This document shows positions 42,847-50,434 of a stretch of 64,000 nt of DNA, piece after piece (the stretch's first letter is position 1; every line of letters begins with the position of its first letter). This DNA comes from JAYRSJ01 sp041920215. GTDB taxonomy: Bacteria > Pseudomonadota > Gammaproteobacteria > Burkholderiales > Burkholderiaceae_C. The translations under genes and the position numbers were made by a program. The notes below the pieces were generated by a model. That model made no database searches. It was given only the letters and a program-made list of their open reading frames with translations, and was not told where the DNA came from. Location of the stretch: assembly GCA_041920215.1 (NCBI GenBank), contig JAYRSJ010000018.1:23518-87517 (forward strand), in the 5' to 3' direction.

Positions 42847-44949
42847 ATGAGTAGCGCAACGAAGAATCTGCTGGTCGAACTGTTTGTCGAGGAGCTGCCG
42901 CCCAAGGCGCTGAAGAAGCTGGGCGAGGCCTTTGCCGGCGTGCTGGCTGACAGCCTCAAGGCCCAAGGTCTGGCCGCGGCCGATGCGCGGGTGACGCCCT
43001 ATGCCTCGCCGCGCCGCCTGGCCCTGCATCTGACGGCCGTGGCCGAGCGGGCCGCGGACCGCGCGGTGCAGCTCAAGCTGATGCCGGTCAGCGTGGCCCT
43101 GACGGCCGATGGCCAGGCCACGCCGGCCCTGTTGAAGAAGCTGGCTGCGGTGGGGGTTGAGGCGGCGGTGCTGCCCCAGCTCAAGCGCCTGCCCGATGGC
43201 AAGGCCGAAGCCCTGTTCCTGGACATGCTGCAGCCCGGCGTGGCCCTGGACGAGGGCCTGCAGAAGGCCCTGGACGAGAGCCTGGCCAAGCTGCCCATCC
43301 CCAAGGTCATGAGCTACCAGCTGCAAGACGGCTGGAGCGATGTGAAGTTCGTGCGCCCGGCCCATGGCCTGGTGGCCCTGCATGGCGCCGATCTGGTGGC
43401 CGTCTCGGCCCTGGGCCTGCAATCGGGCCGCACGACGCGCGGCCACCGCTTCGAGGCCAGCGCGCCCGCGCTGACGATTGAAAGCGCCGACAGCTATGCC
43501 GCCCAGCTGCGCGAGCAGGGCGCGGTGATCGCCAGCTTTGCCGAACGCCGGGCCGAGATCCAGCGCCAGCTGCTGGCCGCGGCCGGCGGGCTCAAACCCA
43601 TCGAGGACGAGGCCCTGCTGGATGAGGTGACCGCCCTGGTCGAGCGTCCGAATGTGCTGGCCTGCCAGTTCGAACCCGAGTTCCTGGCGGTGCCGCAGGA
43701 ATGCCTGATCCTGACGATGAAGGCCAACCAGAAGTACTTCCCGCTGCTGGACGCGCAGGGCCGCCTGACCCACAAGTTCCTGGTCGTCAGCAATATCAGC
43801 CCGGCCGATGCCAGCGCGGTGATCCAGGGCAACGAGCGCGTCGTGCGCCCGCGCCTGTCGGACGCCAAGTTCTTCTTCGACCAGGACCGCAAGAAGCGCC
43901 TGGCCGAGCGGGTGCCGGGTCTTGCCAAGGTGGTCTACCACGGCAAGCTGGGCAGCCAGGGCGAGCGGGTCGAGCGGGTGCGCGCGATCGCCAAGGCCAT
44001 CGCCAGCATGCTGGGCGGCGCCGCGCTGGCCGCCGATGCCGACCAGGCCGCGCAGCTGGCCAAGGCCGATCTGCTGACCGATATGGTCGGCGAATTCCCC
44101 GAGCTGCAGGGCATCATGGGCGGCTACTACGCCCGTCACGACGGCCTCAGCGAGGCGGTGGCCCTGGCCATCGAGGATCATTACAAGCCGCGCTTCGCCG
44201 GCGACGAGCTGCCGCGCAACGAGGTGGGTCTGGTGGTGGCGCTGGCCGACAAGCTGGAAACCCTGGTGGGCCTGTTCGGCATCGGCCAGCTGCCCAGCGG
44301 CGACAAAGATCCGTTCGCGCTGCGCCGCCATGCGCTGGGCGTGGTGCGCATGCTGTCCGAGCGCGCGCCGGCCCTGGGCCTGGATGCGCTGATCGCCGCG
44401 GCGCTGCCGGCCTTCGGCGCGCTGATCCAGGATCCCAGCGCGCCGCTGTCCGACTTCATCTTCGACCGCCTGGCCGGCTCGCTGCGCGAGCAGGGCTATA
44501 GCGCGCAGGAGGTCGACGCGGTGCTGGCCCTGCGTCCGCAGCGCCTGGCCGAGGTGGGCCAGCGCCTGGCGGCGGTGCGCGCCTTCGCGGCCCTGCCCGA
44601 AGCGGCCTCGCTGGCAGCGGCCAACAAGCGCATCGGCAATATCCTGAAGAAGAGCGAGGAGCCGGTGCAGGCCCAGGTGGAAGCGGGCCTGCTGCGGGAG
44701 CCGGCCGAGCAGCATCTAGCCGGAGCGCTGAAGAATGTGCAGCCCATCGCCGACGGCCTGTTCCACAATGGCGAGTACGCCGCCAGCCTGCGCGAGCTGG
44801 CAGCGCTGAAGGCGCCGGTCGATGCCTTCTTCGACGGCGTGATGGTCAATGCCGAGGACGCGGCGCTGCGCGCCAACCGCCTGGGCCTGCTGAAGAGCCT
44901 GCACGAGGCGATGAACCGCGTTGCCGATCTGGCCCGTCTGGCCAGCTAA
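42847..44949 (+). CDS. glyS: Glycine-tRNA ligase beta subunit
   Basis: A 700-residue beta subunit with the family N-terminus LLVELFVEELPPKALKKLGEAFAGVLADSLKAQGL, central blocks MKANQKYFPLLDAQGRLTHKFLVVSNI and NERVVRPRLSDAKFFFDQDRKK, an HD-like segment with MVGEFPELQGIMGGYYARHDG, and the C-terminal tRNA-binding part ending FFDGVMVNAEDAALRANRLGLL. It supplies tRNA recognition for the alpha subunit. It is cotranscribed with glyQ, and the GmhB-like gene follows after 21 bases. Confidence 0.97.
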   Translation: MSSATKNLLVELFVEELPPKALKKLGEAFAGVLADSLKAQGLAAADARVTPYASPRRLALHLTAVAERAADRAVQLKLMPVSVALTADGQATPALLKKLAAVGVEAAVLPQLKRLPDGKAEALFLDMLQPGVALDEGLQKALDESLAKLPIPKVMSYQLQDGWSDVKFVRPAHGLVALHGADLVAVSALGLQSGRTTRGHRFEASAPALTIESADSYAAQLREQGAVIASFAERRAEIQRQLLAAAGGLKPIEDEALLDEVTALVERPNVLACQFEPEFLAVPQECLILTMKANQKYFPLLDAQGRLTHKFLVVSNISPADASAVIQGNERVVRPRLSDAKFFFDQDRKKRLAERVPGLAKVVYHGKLGSQGERVERVRAIAKAIASMLGGAALAADADQAAQLAKADLLTDMVGEFPELQGIMGGYYARHDGLSEAVALAIEDHYKPRFAGDELPRNEVGLVVALADKLETLVGLFGIGQLPSGDKDPFALRRHALGVVRMLSERAPALGLDALIAAALPAFGALIQDPSAPLSDFIFDRLAGSLREQGYSAQEVDAVLALRPQRLAEVGQRLAAVRAFAALPEAASLAAANKRIGNILKKSEEPVQAQVEAGLLREPAEQHLAGALKNVQPIADGLFHNGEYAASLRELAALKAPVDAFFDGVMVNAEDAALRANRLGLLKSLHEAMNRVADLARLAS

Positions 44950-44970
44950 CTTCTCCAGGGAGTCGCCGCC

Positions 44971-45618
44971 ATGCGTTCCGATCACAGCCACAGCATGAAG
45001 CTGGTCATCCTGGGGCGGGACGGCACGCTGAACCGCTTCCGCGAGGACCATGTCAAGGCTCCCGAGGAGCTGGAGCCCCTGCCCGGCGCGCTGGAGGCGG
45101 TGGCGCGGCTCAACCATGCCGGCTGGCACACGGTGATGGCCACCAACCAGCCCGGCATAGGCCGTGGCCTGCTGGACATGGCCTCGCTGAACACGGTGCA
45201 CAAGCGCCTGGTGCAGCTGCTGGCCGAGAAGGGCGGTCGGCTGGACGCGATGTTCTTCTGCCCGCATGCGCCGGACGAGGGCTGCGACTGCCGCAAGCCG
45301 CTGCCGGGCCTGCTGCTGCAGATCGGCGAACGCTTCGGGGTCGAGCTCGCCCAGGTGCATATGGTGGGCGCCTCGCTGCGCGATCTGCAGACCGCCCAGG
45401 CCGCCGGCTGCGTGCCGCATCTGGTGCTGTCCAGCCGGCTGGGGCAGTTCGACGACGAGCAGCTGCGCCAGATGCTGGCCCAGGTGCCGGGCAGCCGGGT
45501 GCATGCCGATCTGCAGGCCTTTGCCGACCACCTGATCCAGAGCGAGCGCCGCGCCCGTGCCGACGCGCGCGGTGAATCCCTACAACCCAGTGATACCGGC
45601 CCCGGAGACCTCCATTGA
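44971..45618 (+). CDS. gmhB: GmhB-like HAD protein lacking two catalytic aspartates
   Basis: A 215-residue member of the histidinol-phosphatase/heptose-bisphosphate phosphatase branch of the HAD family. Motif II (ATNQPGIGRG), motif III lysine (CRKPLPG, K109) and the zinc site C97, H99, C105, C107 (FFCPHAPDEGCDC) are intact. However, motif I reads VILGRDGTLN, so the nucleophile Asp is Gly15 while the second Asp (D17) stays, and motif IV reads MVGASLRDL, with Ala134 in place of the usual metal-binding Asp. A normal phosphatase reaction should not be possible, so it may be a pseudoenzyme or have a new role. AGGGAG precedes the ATG at 44971. The stop overlaps the plsC start. Confidence 0.85.
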   Translation: MRSDHSHSMKLVILGRDGTLNRFREDHVKAPEELEPLPGALEAVARLNHAGWHTVMATNQPGIGRGLLDMASLNTVHKRLVQLLAEKGGRLDAMFFCPHAPDEGCDCRKPLPGLLLQIGERFGVELAQVHMVGASLRDLQTAQAAGCVPHLVLSSRLGQFDDEQLRQMLAQVPGSRVHADLQAFADHLIQSERRARADARGESLQPSDTGPGDLH

Positions 45619-46406
45619 GCCTTGTCTTGTCTGCCCTGCGCTCCGCGCTCTTCATCGTCTGGATGGCGCTCACCGTCGTCCCCTGGGCCCTGGGCGTGCT
45701 GCTGCTGTCCGTCTTTGTGCGCGGCACGCCGGTCTACTGGGCCTGCGTGGGCTGGCTGCGCCTGGCGGTGGCCGGTGCGCGCTGGATCTGCGGGGTCAGC
45801 TACCGGCTGCATGGCATGGAGAACCTGCCCAGCAAGGCCGATAGCCGCTCGGCCGTGGTGCTGCTGGCCAAGCACCAGAGCACCTTCGAGACCTTCGCCT
45901 TCCCGACCATCATGAGCCACCCTATGGCCTATGTGTTCAAGCGCGAGCTGCTCTACATCCCCTTCTTCGGCTGGGCGATGGCGCGCATGGACATGATCCA
46001 TATCGACCGCAGCAAGCGTGCCGAGGCCTGGAACAAGGTGGCGGCCCAGGGCAAGCGCCTGGCCGCCCAGGGCCATTGGGTGATCATGTTCCCTGAAGGC
46101 ACGCGCACCGCTCGCGGCGCCAAGGGCGACTACAAGACCGGCGGCACCCGTCTGGCCATCGCCACCGGCGTGCCGGTCGTGCCGATCGCGGTCAACTCGG
46201 CGCGCTGCTGGCCGCGGCGCAGCTTTCTGCTGCGTCCCGGCGTGGTCGACATCTCGGTCGGCAAGCCCATCGCTTCCGCGGGCCGCGAGCCGGCCGAGCT
46301 GATGCGCGAGGTGGAGCAATGGATAGAGGCCGAGATGCGCCGCATCGATCCCGAGGCCTATGCCAGCCAGCCGGCCCTGAGCCACGAAACCGCGGCGCGG
46401 GCCTGA
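45615..46406 (+). CDS. plsC: 1-acyl-sn-glycerol-3-phosphate acyltransferase
   Basis: A 263-residue membrane acyltransferase that makes phosphatidic acid from lysophosphatidic acid. Two N-terminal helices (LFIVWMALTVVPWALGVLLLSVFV and following) precede the catalytic block KHQSTFETFAFP (H-x4-E variant of the HX4D motif), then ELLYIPFFGWAMARMDMIHIDRSKR and FPEGTRTARG, the glycerol-phosphate binding motif. It starts with TTG at 45615, overlapping the stop of the previous gene, with a GGAG site in range. The Glu variant of the catalytic motif is, as far as I know, common among betaproteobacterial homologues. Confidence 0.93.
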   Translation: MSLVLSALRSALFIVWMALTVVPWALGVLLLSVFVRGTPVYWACVGWLRLAVAGARWICGVSYRLHGMENLPSKADSRSAVVLLAKHQSTFETFAFPTIMSHPMAYVFKRELLYIPFFGWAMARMDMIHIDRSKRAEAWNKVAAQGKRLAAQGHWVIMFPEGTRTARGAKGDYKTGGTRLAIATGVPVVPIAVNSARCWPRRSFLLRPGVVDISVGKPIASAGREPAELMREVEQWIEAEMRRIDPEAYASQPALSHETAARA

Positions 46407-46425
46407 GGCGCCGCGACCGAGCCCC

Positions 46426-47310
46426 ATGCTGAAGCGTCTGGCCGGCCTGCTAAATCCCAAGCCCGCCGAGCAACTGGCGCTGTTCGATGGGCCCGGCCCT
46501 GAAGCGGGCGAGGGCATGGCACGAAGCCCGTCCAGCGCGCTGGCCCCGGTGCCGCCGTCTGCGCCGGGCAGCAGCCTGCGCGAGCTGGCGCTGAACGGCC
46601 ATCCGGTCAGCTATGCCCTGCGCCGGGCGCGCCGGCGCTCCATCGGTTTCTCGGTCAGTGTCGAGGGCCTCAAGGTCAGCGCACCGCGCTGGGTGCCGCT
46701 TTACGAAATCGAGCGCGCGCTGCACAGCAAGGCCGACTGGATCCTGCGCAAGCTGGTCGAGCAGCGCGAGCGCGCCCAGCGTCTGGAGGCCAACCGCATC
46801 GTCTGGGCCGAGGGCTGCAGCCTGCCCTATCTGGGCCAGCCGCTGCGCCTGGCCCTGGTGCCGACGCTCAAGGGTCAGGCCTTGCATGTGCCGGCCACGG
46901 CCGACGGCGGCAGCGCGCAGCTGCAGCTGGCCCTGCCAGCCGGCGCCACGGCCGAGCAGATCCGCGACGCCGCCCAGGCCTGGCTGCAGCGCCAGGCCCG
47001 TGCCCTGTTCGCCGAGCGTGCCGCCCATTTCGCGGTCCGGCTGGGGGTGCGCTACACCCGGCTGTCGCTCAGCTCGGCCCAGACCCGCTGGGGCAGCGCC
47101 AGCGCCAGCGGTGCGATCCGGCTCAACTGGCGGCTGATGCATTTCGCGCCGGCGGTGATCGACTATGTGGTGGCCCATGAGCTTGCCCATCTGCGCGAGA
47201 TGAATCACAGCGAGCGCTTCTGGGCGGTGGTGCGCTCGGTGCTGCCCGACTATGAGCAGGCCCAGCGCCATCTGCGCGAGCAGGCCCTGGCCGGCATGGC
47301 CGAACCCTGA
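46426..47310 (+). CDS. YgjP-like metal-dependent hydrolase (DUF45, SprT/M48-like)
   Basis: A 294-residue protein whose C-terminal half has the zinc-peptidase signature VVAHELAHLREMNHSERFWAVV (HExxH, then a third His). RARRRSIGFSVSVEGLKVSAPRWVPLYEIERALHSKADWILRKL is the usual N-terminal block, and LSLSSAQTRWGSASASGAIRLNWRL precedes the metal site. The first 60 residues are a variable Pro/Ala-rich lead. Members are predicted metalloproteases of unknown substrate; Escherichia coli YgjP is the reference. It follows plsC by 19 bases and ends the glyQ cluster. Confidence 0.9.
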   Translation: MLKRLAGLLNPKPAEQLALFDGPGPEAGEGMARSPSSALAPVPPSAPGSSLRELALNGHPVSYALRRARRRSIGFSVSVEGLKVSAPRWVPLYEIERALHSKADWILRKLVEQRERAQRLEANRIVWAEGCSLPYLGQPLRLALVPTLKGQALHVPATADGGSAQLQLALPAGATAEQIRDAAQAWLQRQARALFAERAAHFAVRLGVRYTRLSLSSAQTRWGSASASGAIRLNWRLMHFAPAVIDYVVAHELAHLREMNHSERFWAVVRSVLPDYEQAQRHLREQALAGMAEP

Positions 47311-47608
47311 GCGCCGCATCAAGCCGGCTTGAGCGGACGCTTGCAAGGACTTCCCCCTTTGGGGGGGCTTGTAGCGCGGCAGCGCCGGGCAGACACTCGC
47401 GGCCTACGCTGTCAACACGTTGCATCAGAGCCGGGCCAAGAAGCCCACCACAACAACCGGCTCCCGGTGACGCCCCTGGCCCCAGGCCTTGAGTGGCGCT
47501 CAGCCGCAAAGACGATGCCCGATAAGGCTCAGCCCGCCGCCATCAGCCCCCTCGCGCTGATGGCGGCGGTGGCTGAATCGGTAAGCCGCTGGCCCAGACC
47601 CCCTGCGC
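47311..47608. other. 298-base gap between convergent genes, with hairpins only
   Basis: No protein-coding frame with a ribosome-binding site is convincing here. The stretch holds a palindrome CAAGCCGGCTTG (47320-47331), a CCCCC-TTT-GGGGG hairpin near 47353-47365, and a perfect 14-base inverted repeat at 47534-47569. No T-run follows any of these, so none is a standard intrinsic terminator, although the position between two converging genes would suit a two-way terminator. Confidence 0.6.
47534..47569. repeat. Perfect 14-base inverted repeat with 8-base loop
   Basis: CCGCCGCCATCAGC at 47534-47547 and GCTGATGGCGGCGG at 47556-47569 are exact reverse complements around CCCCTCGC. AGCC and GGCT just outside can extend the stem past a one-base bulge. 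It lies about 40 bases from the stop of the metallo-beta-lactamase gene. It may be a two-way terminator lacking a U-tract, or a REP-like element. Confidence 0.85.
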
Positions 47609-48679
47609 TCACACCGCCGCGAAACGGTAGACGCCATCCGCACCGCGCTCGCGCCTGAGCGCACCCTGCAGCCACAGCCGGTGCAGATGGGCGATGGCCT
47701 CGCCCATCGCGAAGGTGGTCTGGTGCAGGTCCAGCTTGCGCTTGAACATCAGCGGCAGCAGGCCGGCTGCGTCGCAGGGCTGGGCGGCGCAGGCGGCCAG
47801 CACCTCGGCCAGACGCTCCTCGTGATGCTGCTGCAGTTGCTGGATGCGTGCGTGCAGGCCGCGGAAGGGCCTGCCATGGGCCGGCAGCACCAGGGTTTCG
47901 GCGGGCAGGGTCTGCAGCCGTGCGATGGAATCGAGGTAGAGGCTCAGCGGATCGGCCTCGGGCTCCACATCCACCACCGAGACATTGGTGGAGATGCGCG
48001 GCAGCACCATATCGCCGGAGATCATCAGCGCCTGCGCCGCGCAGAAGAAGCTGATGTGCTCGGGCGCATGGCCGTAGCCGGCGATGCAGCGCCAGTCCTG
48101 GTCGCCGATGCGCAAGACCTGACCCTCCATCAGGCGCCGGTAGCTGGCCGGCACGCTGGGCACCATGCTGGGGTAGTAGCTGGCGCGCGCGCGTATCTTG
48201 GCCAGCGCCTCGGGATCGCTGAGGCCATGGCTGCCGAAGAAGGCCGCCGCCGACTCGCCGCCCATGCCCACCGTCGAGCCCGAGGCCAGGCGGGCCAGGT
48301 TGTAGTCGGTGGCGCTCATCGCCACCGTGCATTGCCAGCGCCGTGCCAGCCAGTCGGCCAGGCCCATATGGTCGGGGTGGAAATGCGTGACCAGGATGCG
48401 CAGTATCGGCAGACCGTCCAGATGCTGGGCAAAGACCTGCTCCCAGGCCGCCTGGGTGGCCGTGTTGCTGATGCCGCAGTCCACCAGAGTCCAGCCCTCG
48501 ATCGCGCCATCGGGCCCCTCCAGGCGATCGCGCAGCAGCCAGAGGTTGATATGGTCCAGCGCAAAGGGCAGGCCCATGCGCACCCAGCGCAGGCCCGGCA
48601 GCACGTCCAGCGCCGTGCCGGGCGCGGGCAGGGTTTCGCCCAGCGGATAGCTCAGTTCGGATTCGCGCGGATTGGCCAT
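47609..48679 (-). CDS. Metallo-beta-lactamase fold hydrolase
   Basis: A 356-residue protein. The zinc motif is VTHFHPDHMGLADWLARR, with further ligands in IAGYGHAPEHISFF, MISGDMVLPRIS and LVLPAHGRPFRG. The C-terminal 90 residues form a helical/winged extension (QQHHEERLAEVLAACAAQPCDAAGLLPLMF...HLHRLWLQGALRRE) like that of LACTB2-type proteins. The substrate is not known. It diverges from a LiuR-like regulator across a 16-base palindrome, which suggests a role in branched-chain or acyl-CoA metabolism, but this is inference. Confidence 0.88.
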   Translation of the reverse strand: MANPRESELSYPLGETLPAPGTALDVLPGLRWVRMGLPFALDHINLWLLRDRLEGPDGAIEGWTLVDCGISNTATQAAWEQVFAQHLDGLPILRILVTHFHPDHMGLADWLARRWQCTVAMSATDYNLARLASGSTVGMGGESAAAFFGSHGLSDPEALAKIRARASYYPSMVPSVPASYRRLMEGQVLRIGDQDWRCIAGYGHAPEHISFFCAAQALMISGDMVLPRISTNVSVVDVEPEADPLSLYLDSIARLQTLPAETLVLPAHGRPFRGLHARIQQLQQHHEERLAEVLAACAAQPCDAAGLLPLMFKRKLDLHQTTFAMGEAIAHLHRLWLQGALRRERGADGVYRFAAV

Positions 48680-48700
48680 CGTCTGCCCTGCCTTAGACTT

Positions 48701-48716
48701 ACGTTAACGTTAACGT
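48701..48716. promoter_or_regulatory. Palindromic operator between the hydrolase and the MerR regulator
   Basis: ACGTTAACGTTAACGT is a perfect 16-base palindrome made of overlapping ACGTTAACGT units, located 21 bases from each of the two divergent start codons. It resembles the ACGT-containing sites I know for LiuR, the regulator of branched-chain amino acid catabolism. It probably controls both genes. Confidence 0.7.
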
Positions 48717-48736
48717 CATATTAGAAGCGATCCACG

Positions 48737-49174
48737 ATGAGCTCCGACACCCAGGCGACACCTTCCACCGAGGGCGCGGGCCGCTTGTACACGATCACCG
48801 AGCTGGCGACCGAGTTCGACATCACGCCGCGCGCGATCCGCTTCTACGAGGACATGGGCCTGCTGGAGCCCTCGCGCGCCGGCCGCAACCGGGTCTACAC
48901 CCACCGCGACCGCACCCGGCTCAAGCTCACGCTGCGCGGCAAGCGCCTGGGCCTGTCGCTGCAGGAGGTCAAGCAGCTGGTCGATATGTACGATTCCGAG
49001 TCGGACGCAGTGCCCCAGCTGAAGGCCTTTCTGGAGGTGCTGCAGCAGCACCGCCGCCAGCTGGAGCAGCAGCTGGACGATATCGAGGTCACGCTGGCCG
49101 AGATCGCCCAGCATGAGGAGCGCTGTCAGGCCCTGCTGGTCGAGGCGCGCGGCAGGAACAGCAAGGAGGGCTGA
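48737..49174 (+). CDS. MerR-family regulator, LiuR-like
   Basis: A 145-residue regulator. The MerR helix-turn-helix and wing are at about 17-85 (YTITELATEFDITPRAIRFYEDMGLLEPSRAGRNRVYTHRDRTRLKLTLRGKRLGLSLQEVKQLVDMYD), followed by a dimerisation coiled coil (LEVLQQHRRQLEQQLDDIEVTLAEI). ITPRAIRFYED with RDRTRLKLTLRGKRLG is the pattern of LiuR-type regulators of leucine/isovaleryl-CoA catabolism. No metal-binding cysteines of the MerR/ZntR type are placed as expected. No liu catabolic genes are in the window. An OsmC gene follows after 3 bases. Confidence 0.85.
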   Translation: MSSDTQATPSTEGAGRLYTITELATEFDITPRAIRFYEDMGLLEPSRAGRNRVYTHRDRTRLKLTLRGKRLGLSLQEVKQLVDMYDSESDAVPQLKAFLEVLQQHRRQLEQQLDDIEVTLAEIAQHEERCQALLVEARGRNSKEG

Positions 49175-49177
49175 GCG

Positions 49178-49663
49178 ATGGCTCGCTATGGCGCCGAGAT
49201 CGAATGGCAGCGGGGCGAGCAGCCCTTTGTCGACAATCGCTACAGCCGCGCCCACCGCTGGCGCTTCGACGGTGGCGCCGAGGTTGCCGCCTCATCCTCG
49301 CCCCAGGTCGTGCCGCTGCCCTTCTCGGATGCCGCGGCGGTGGATCCCGAGGAGGCCTTTGTCGCCTCGCTGGCCAGCTGCCATATGCTGTGGTTTCTGT
49401 CGCTGGCGGCCGCCGAGGGCTGGCGGGTCGACCGCTATCTGGACCCGGCCAGCGGCCGCATGGGCAAGAACGCGCAGGGCCGCGTCGCGATGCTGGAGGT
49501 TGTGCTGCGGCCCCGGGTGGCGTTCGGCGGTGCGCAGCGGCCCGACCGGGCAGACGTCGAGCGGCTGCACGAGCGCGCGCATGAGGCCTGCTTCATCGCG
49601 AACTCGGTGCGCTGCGAGGTGCGCTGCGAGCCGCAGTTCGACGTGCCGGCAGCCGGCGCCTGA
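49178..49663 (+). CDS. OsmC/Ohr family protein
   Basis: A 161-residue OsmC-fold protein. The family core is visible as DPEEAFVASLASCHMLWFLSLAAAEGWRVDRY, with the first redox Cys in ASCHM, and a second conserved position in ERAHEACFIANSVRCEV. OsmC and Ohr reduce organic hydroperoxides using a Cys pair, and this protein has cysteines in both regions. A strong AAGGAGGG site lies just upstream of ATG 49178. Coupling to the MerR gene (3-base gap) suggests shared expression. Confidence 0.88.
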   Translation: MARYGAEIEWQRGEQPFVDNRYSRAHRWRFDGGAEVAASSSPQVVPLPFSDAAAVDPEEAFVASLASCHMLWFLSLAAAEGWRVDRYLDPASGRMGKNAQGRVAMLEVVLRPRVAFGGAQRPDRADVERLHERAHEACFIANSVRCEVRCEPQFDVPAAGA

Positions 49664-49678
49664 GCCGCTGAGCGGCGC

Positions 49679-50353
49679 TCAAGCGGCCGGCGCGCCCAGC
49701 ACCTGCTGCAGCCAGCGGTTCAGATCCTCGATCTCGGCATCGCAGATCGAGTGCGCCATCGCGTACCGGTGCCATTCGGGCAGATAGCCCAGGCGCTGCA
49801 GCTCGGCGCGGGCCGCCTCGGCGCGTGCCAGCGGCACCACATCGTCCTGCGTGCCATGGGCCAGGAAGATCGGCACATCGGCATTGGCCGCATGGCGCTC
49901 GGCGGCGGTCTGCGCCAGCAGCGGCAGATAGCCCGACAGGCCGACGATGCCACCCAGCCGCTGCGGGAAGCGCAGGCCGGTCAGCAGGCTCATCGCGCAG
50001 CCCTGCGAGAAGCCCATCAGCACGATGCGCGCGGGTGCAATGCCGCGCGCGATCTCGCGTTCGAGCAGGGCCGCCACCGCCTGCTGCGAGGCGCGCAGGC
50101 CGGCCTCGTCCTCCTCGCGCTGCAGCTCGCTGCCGCGTATGTCGTACCAGGCGCGCATCGCATAGCCGCCGTTGATCGTGACCGGCATCACCGGCGCGTT
50201 GGGCAGCACGCAGCGCAGCCCGCCGATCACCGACAGGTCCAGGGCCTGGCAGACCGGCACGAAGTCGCTGCCATCGGCGCCCAGGCCGTGAAGAATGATC
50301 AGGCTGGCGCGCGGCTCGGCCTCGGTCTGCAGTTCGGTGAGTTCAAGTTCCAT
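49679..50353 (-). CDS. Carboxylesterase/phospholipase, alpha/beta hydrolase
   Basis: A 224-residue esterase of the carboxylesterase/acyl-protein-thioesterase type. SLIILHGLGADGSDFVP has the oxyanion HGLGADG loop; the nucleophile is Ser in LMGFSQGCAMSL; the Asp and His are in HGTQDDVVPL and YAMAHSICDAE. CVLPNAPVMPVTINGGYAMRAWYDI is a family block. The start at 50353 fits the family; one three codons earlier (50362) is possible. It is oriented opposite to both neighbours. Confidence 0.92.
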   Translation of the reverse strand: MELELTELQTEAEPRASLIILHGLGADGSDFVPVCQALDLSVIGGLRCVLPNAPVMPVTINGGYAMRAWYDIRGSELQREEDEAGLRASQQAVAALLEREIARGIAPARIVLMGFSQGCAMSLLTGLRFPQRLGGIVGLSGYLPLLAQTAAERHAANADVPIFLAHGTQDDVVPLARAEAARAELQRLGYLPEWHRYAMAHSICDAEIEDLNRWLQQVLGAPAA

Positions 50354-50434
50354 GGGGCGCATGCTAGCCGCTTGAGAAACTGGACAAATAAACAGTTGTT
50401 TGCGATGCTGCGGCGCGCCAACACCGGAGTGATC

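Noticed and set aside
42043..44715. An 890-codon minus-strand frame opposite glyQ and glyS
   Set aside because: It is antisense to two essential synthetase genes, with composition typical of shadows.
47329..47658. Possible short protein in the 47.3-47.6 kb gap
   Set aside because: The frame has no ribosome-binding site, crosses the inverted repeat and runs into the 3' end of the opposite gene, and shows no recognisable sequence.
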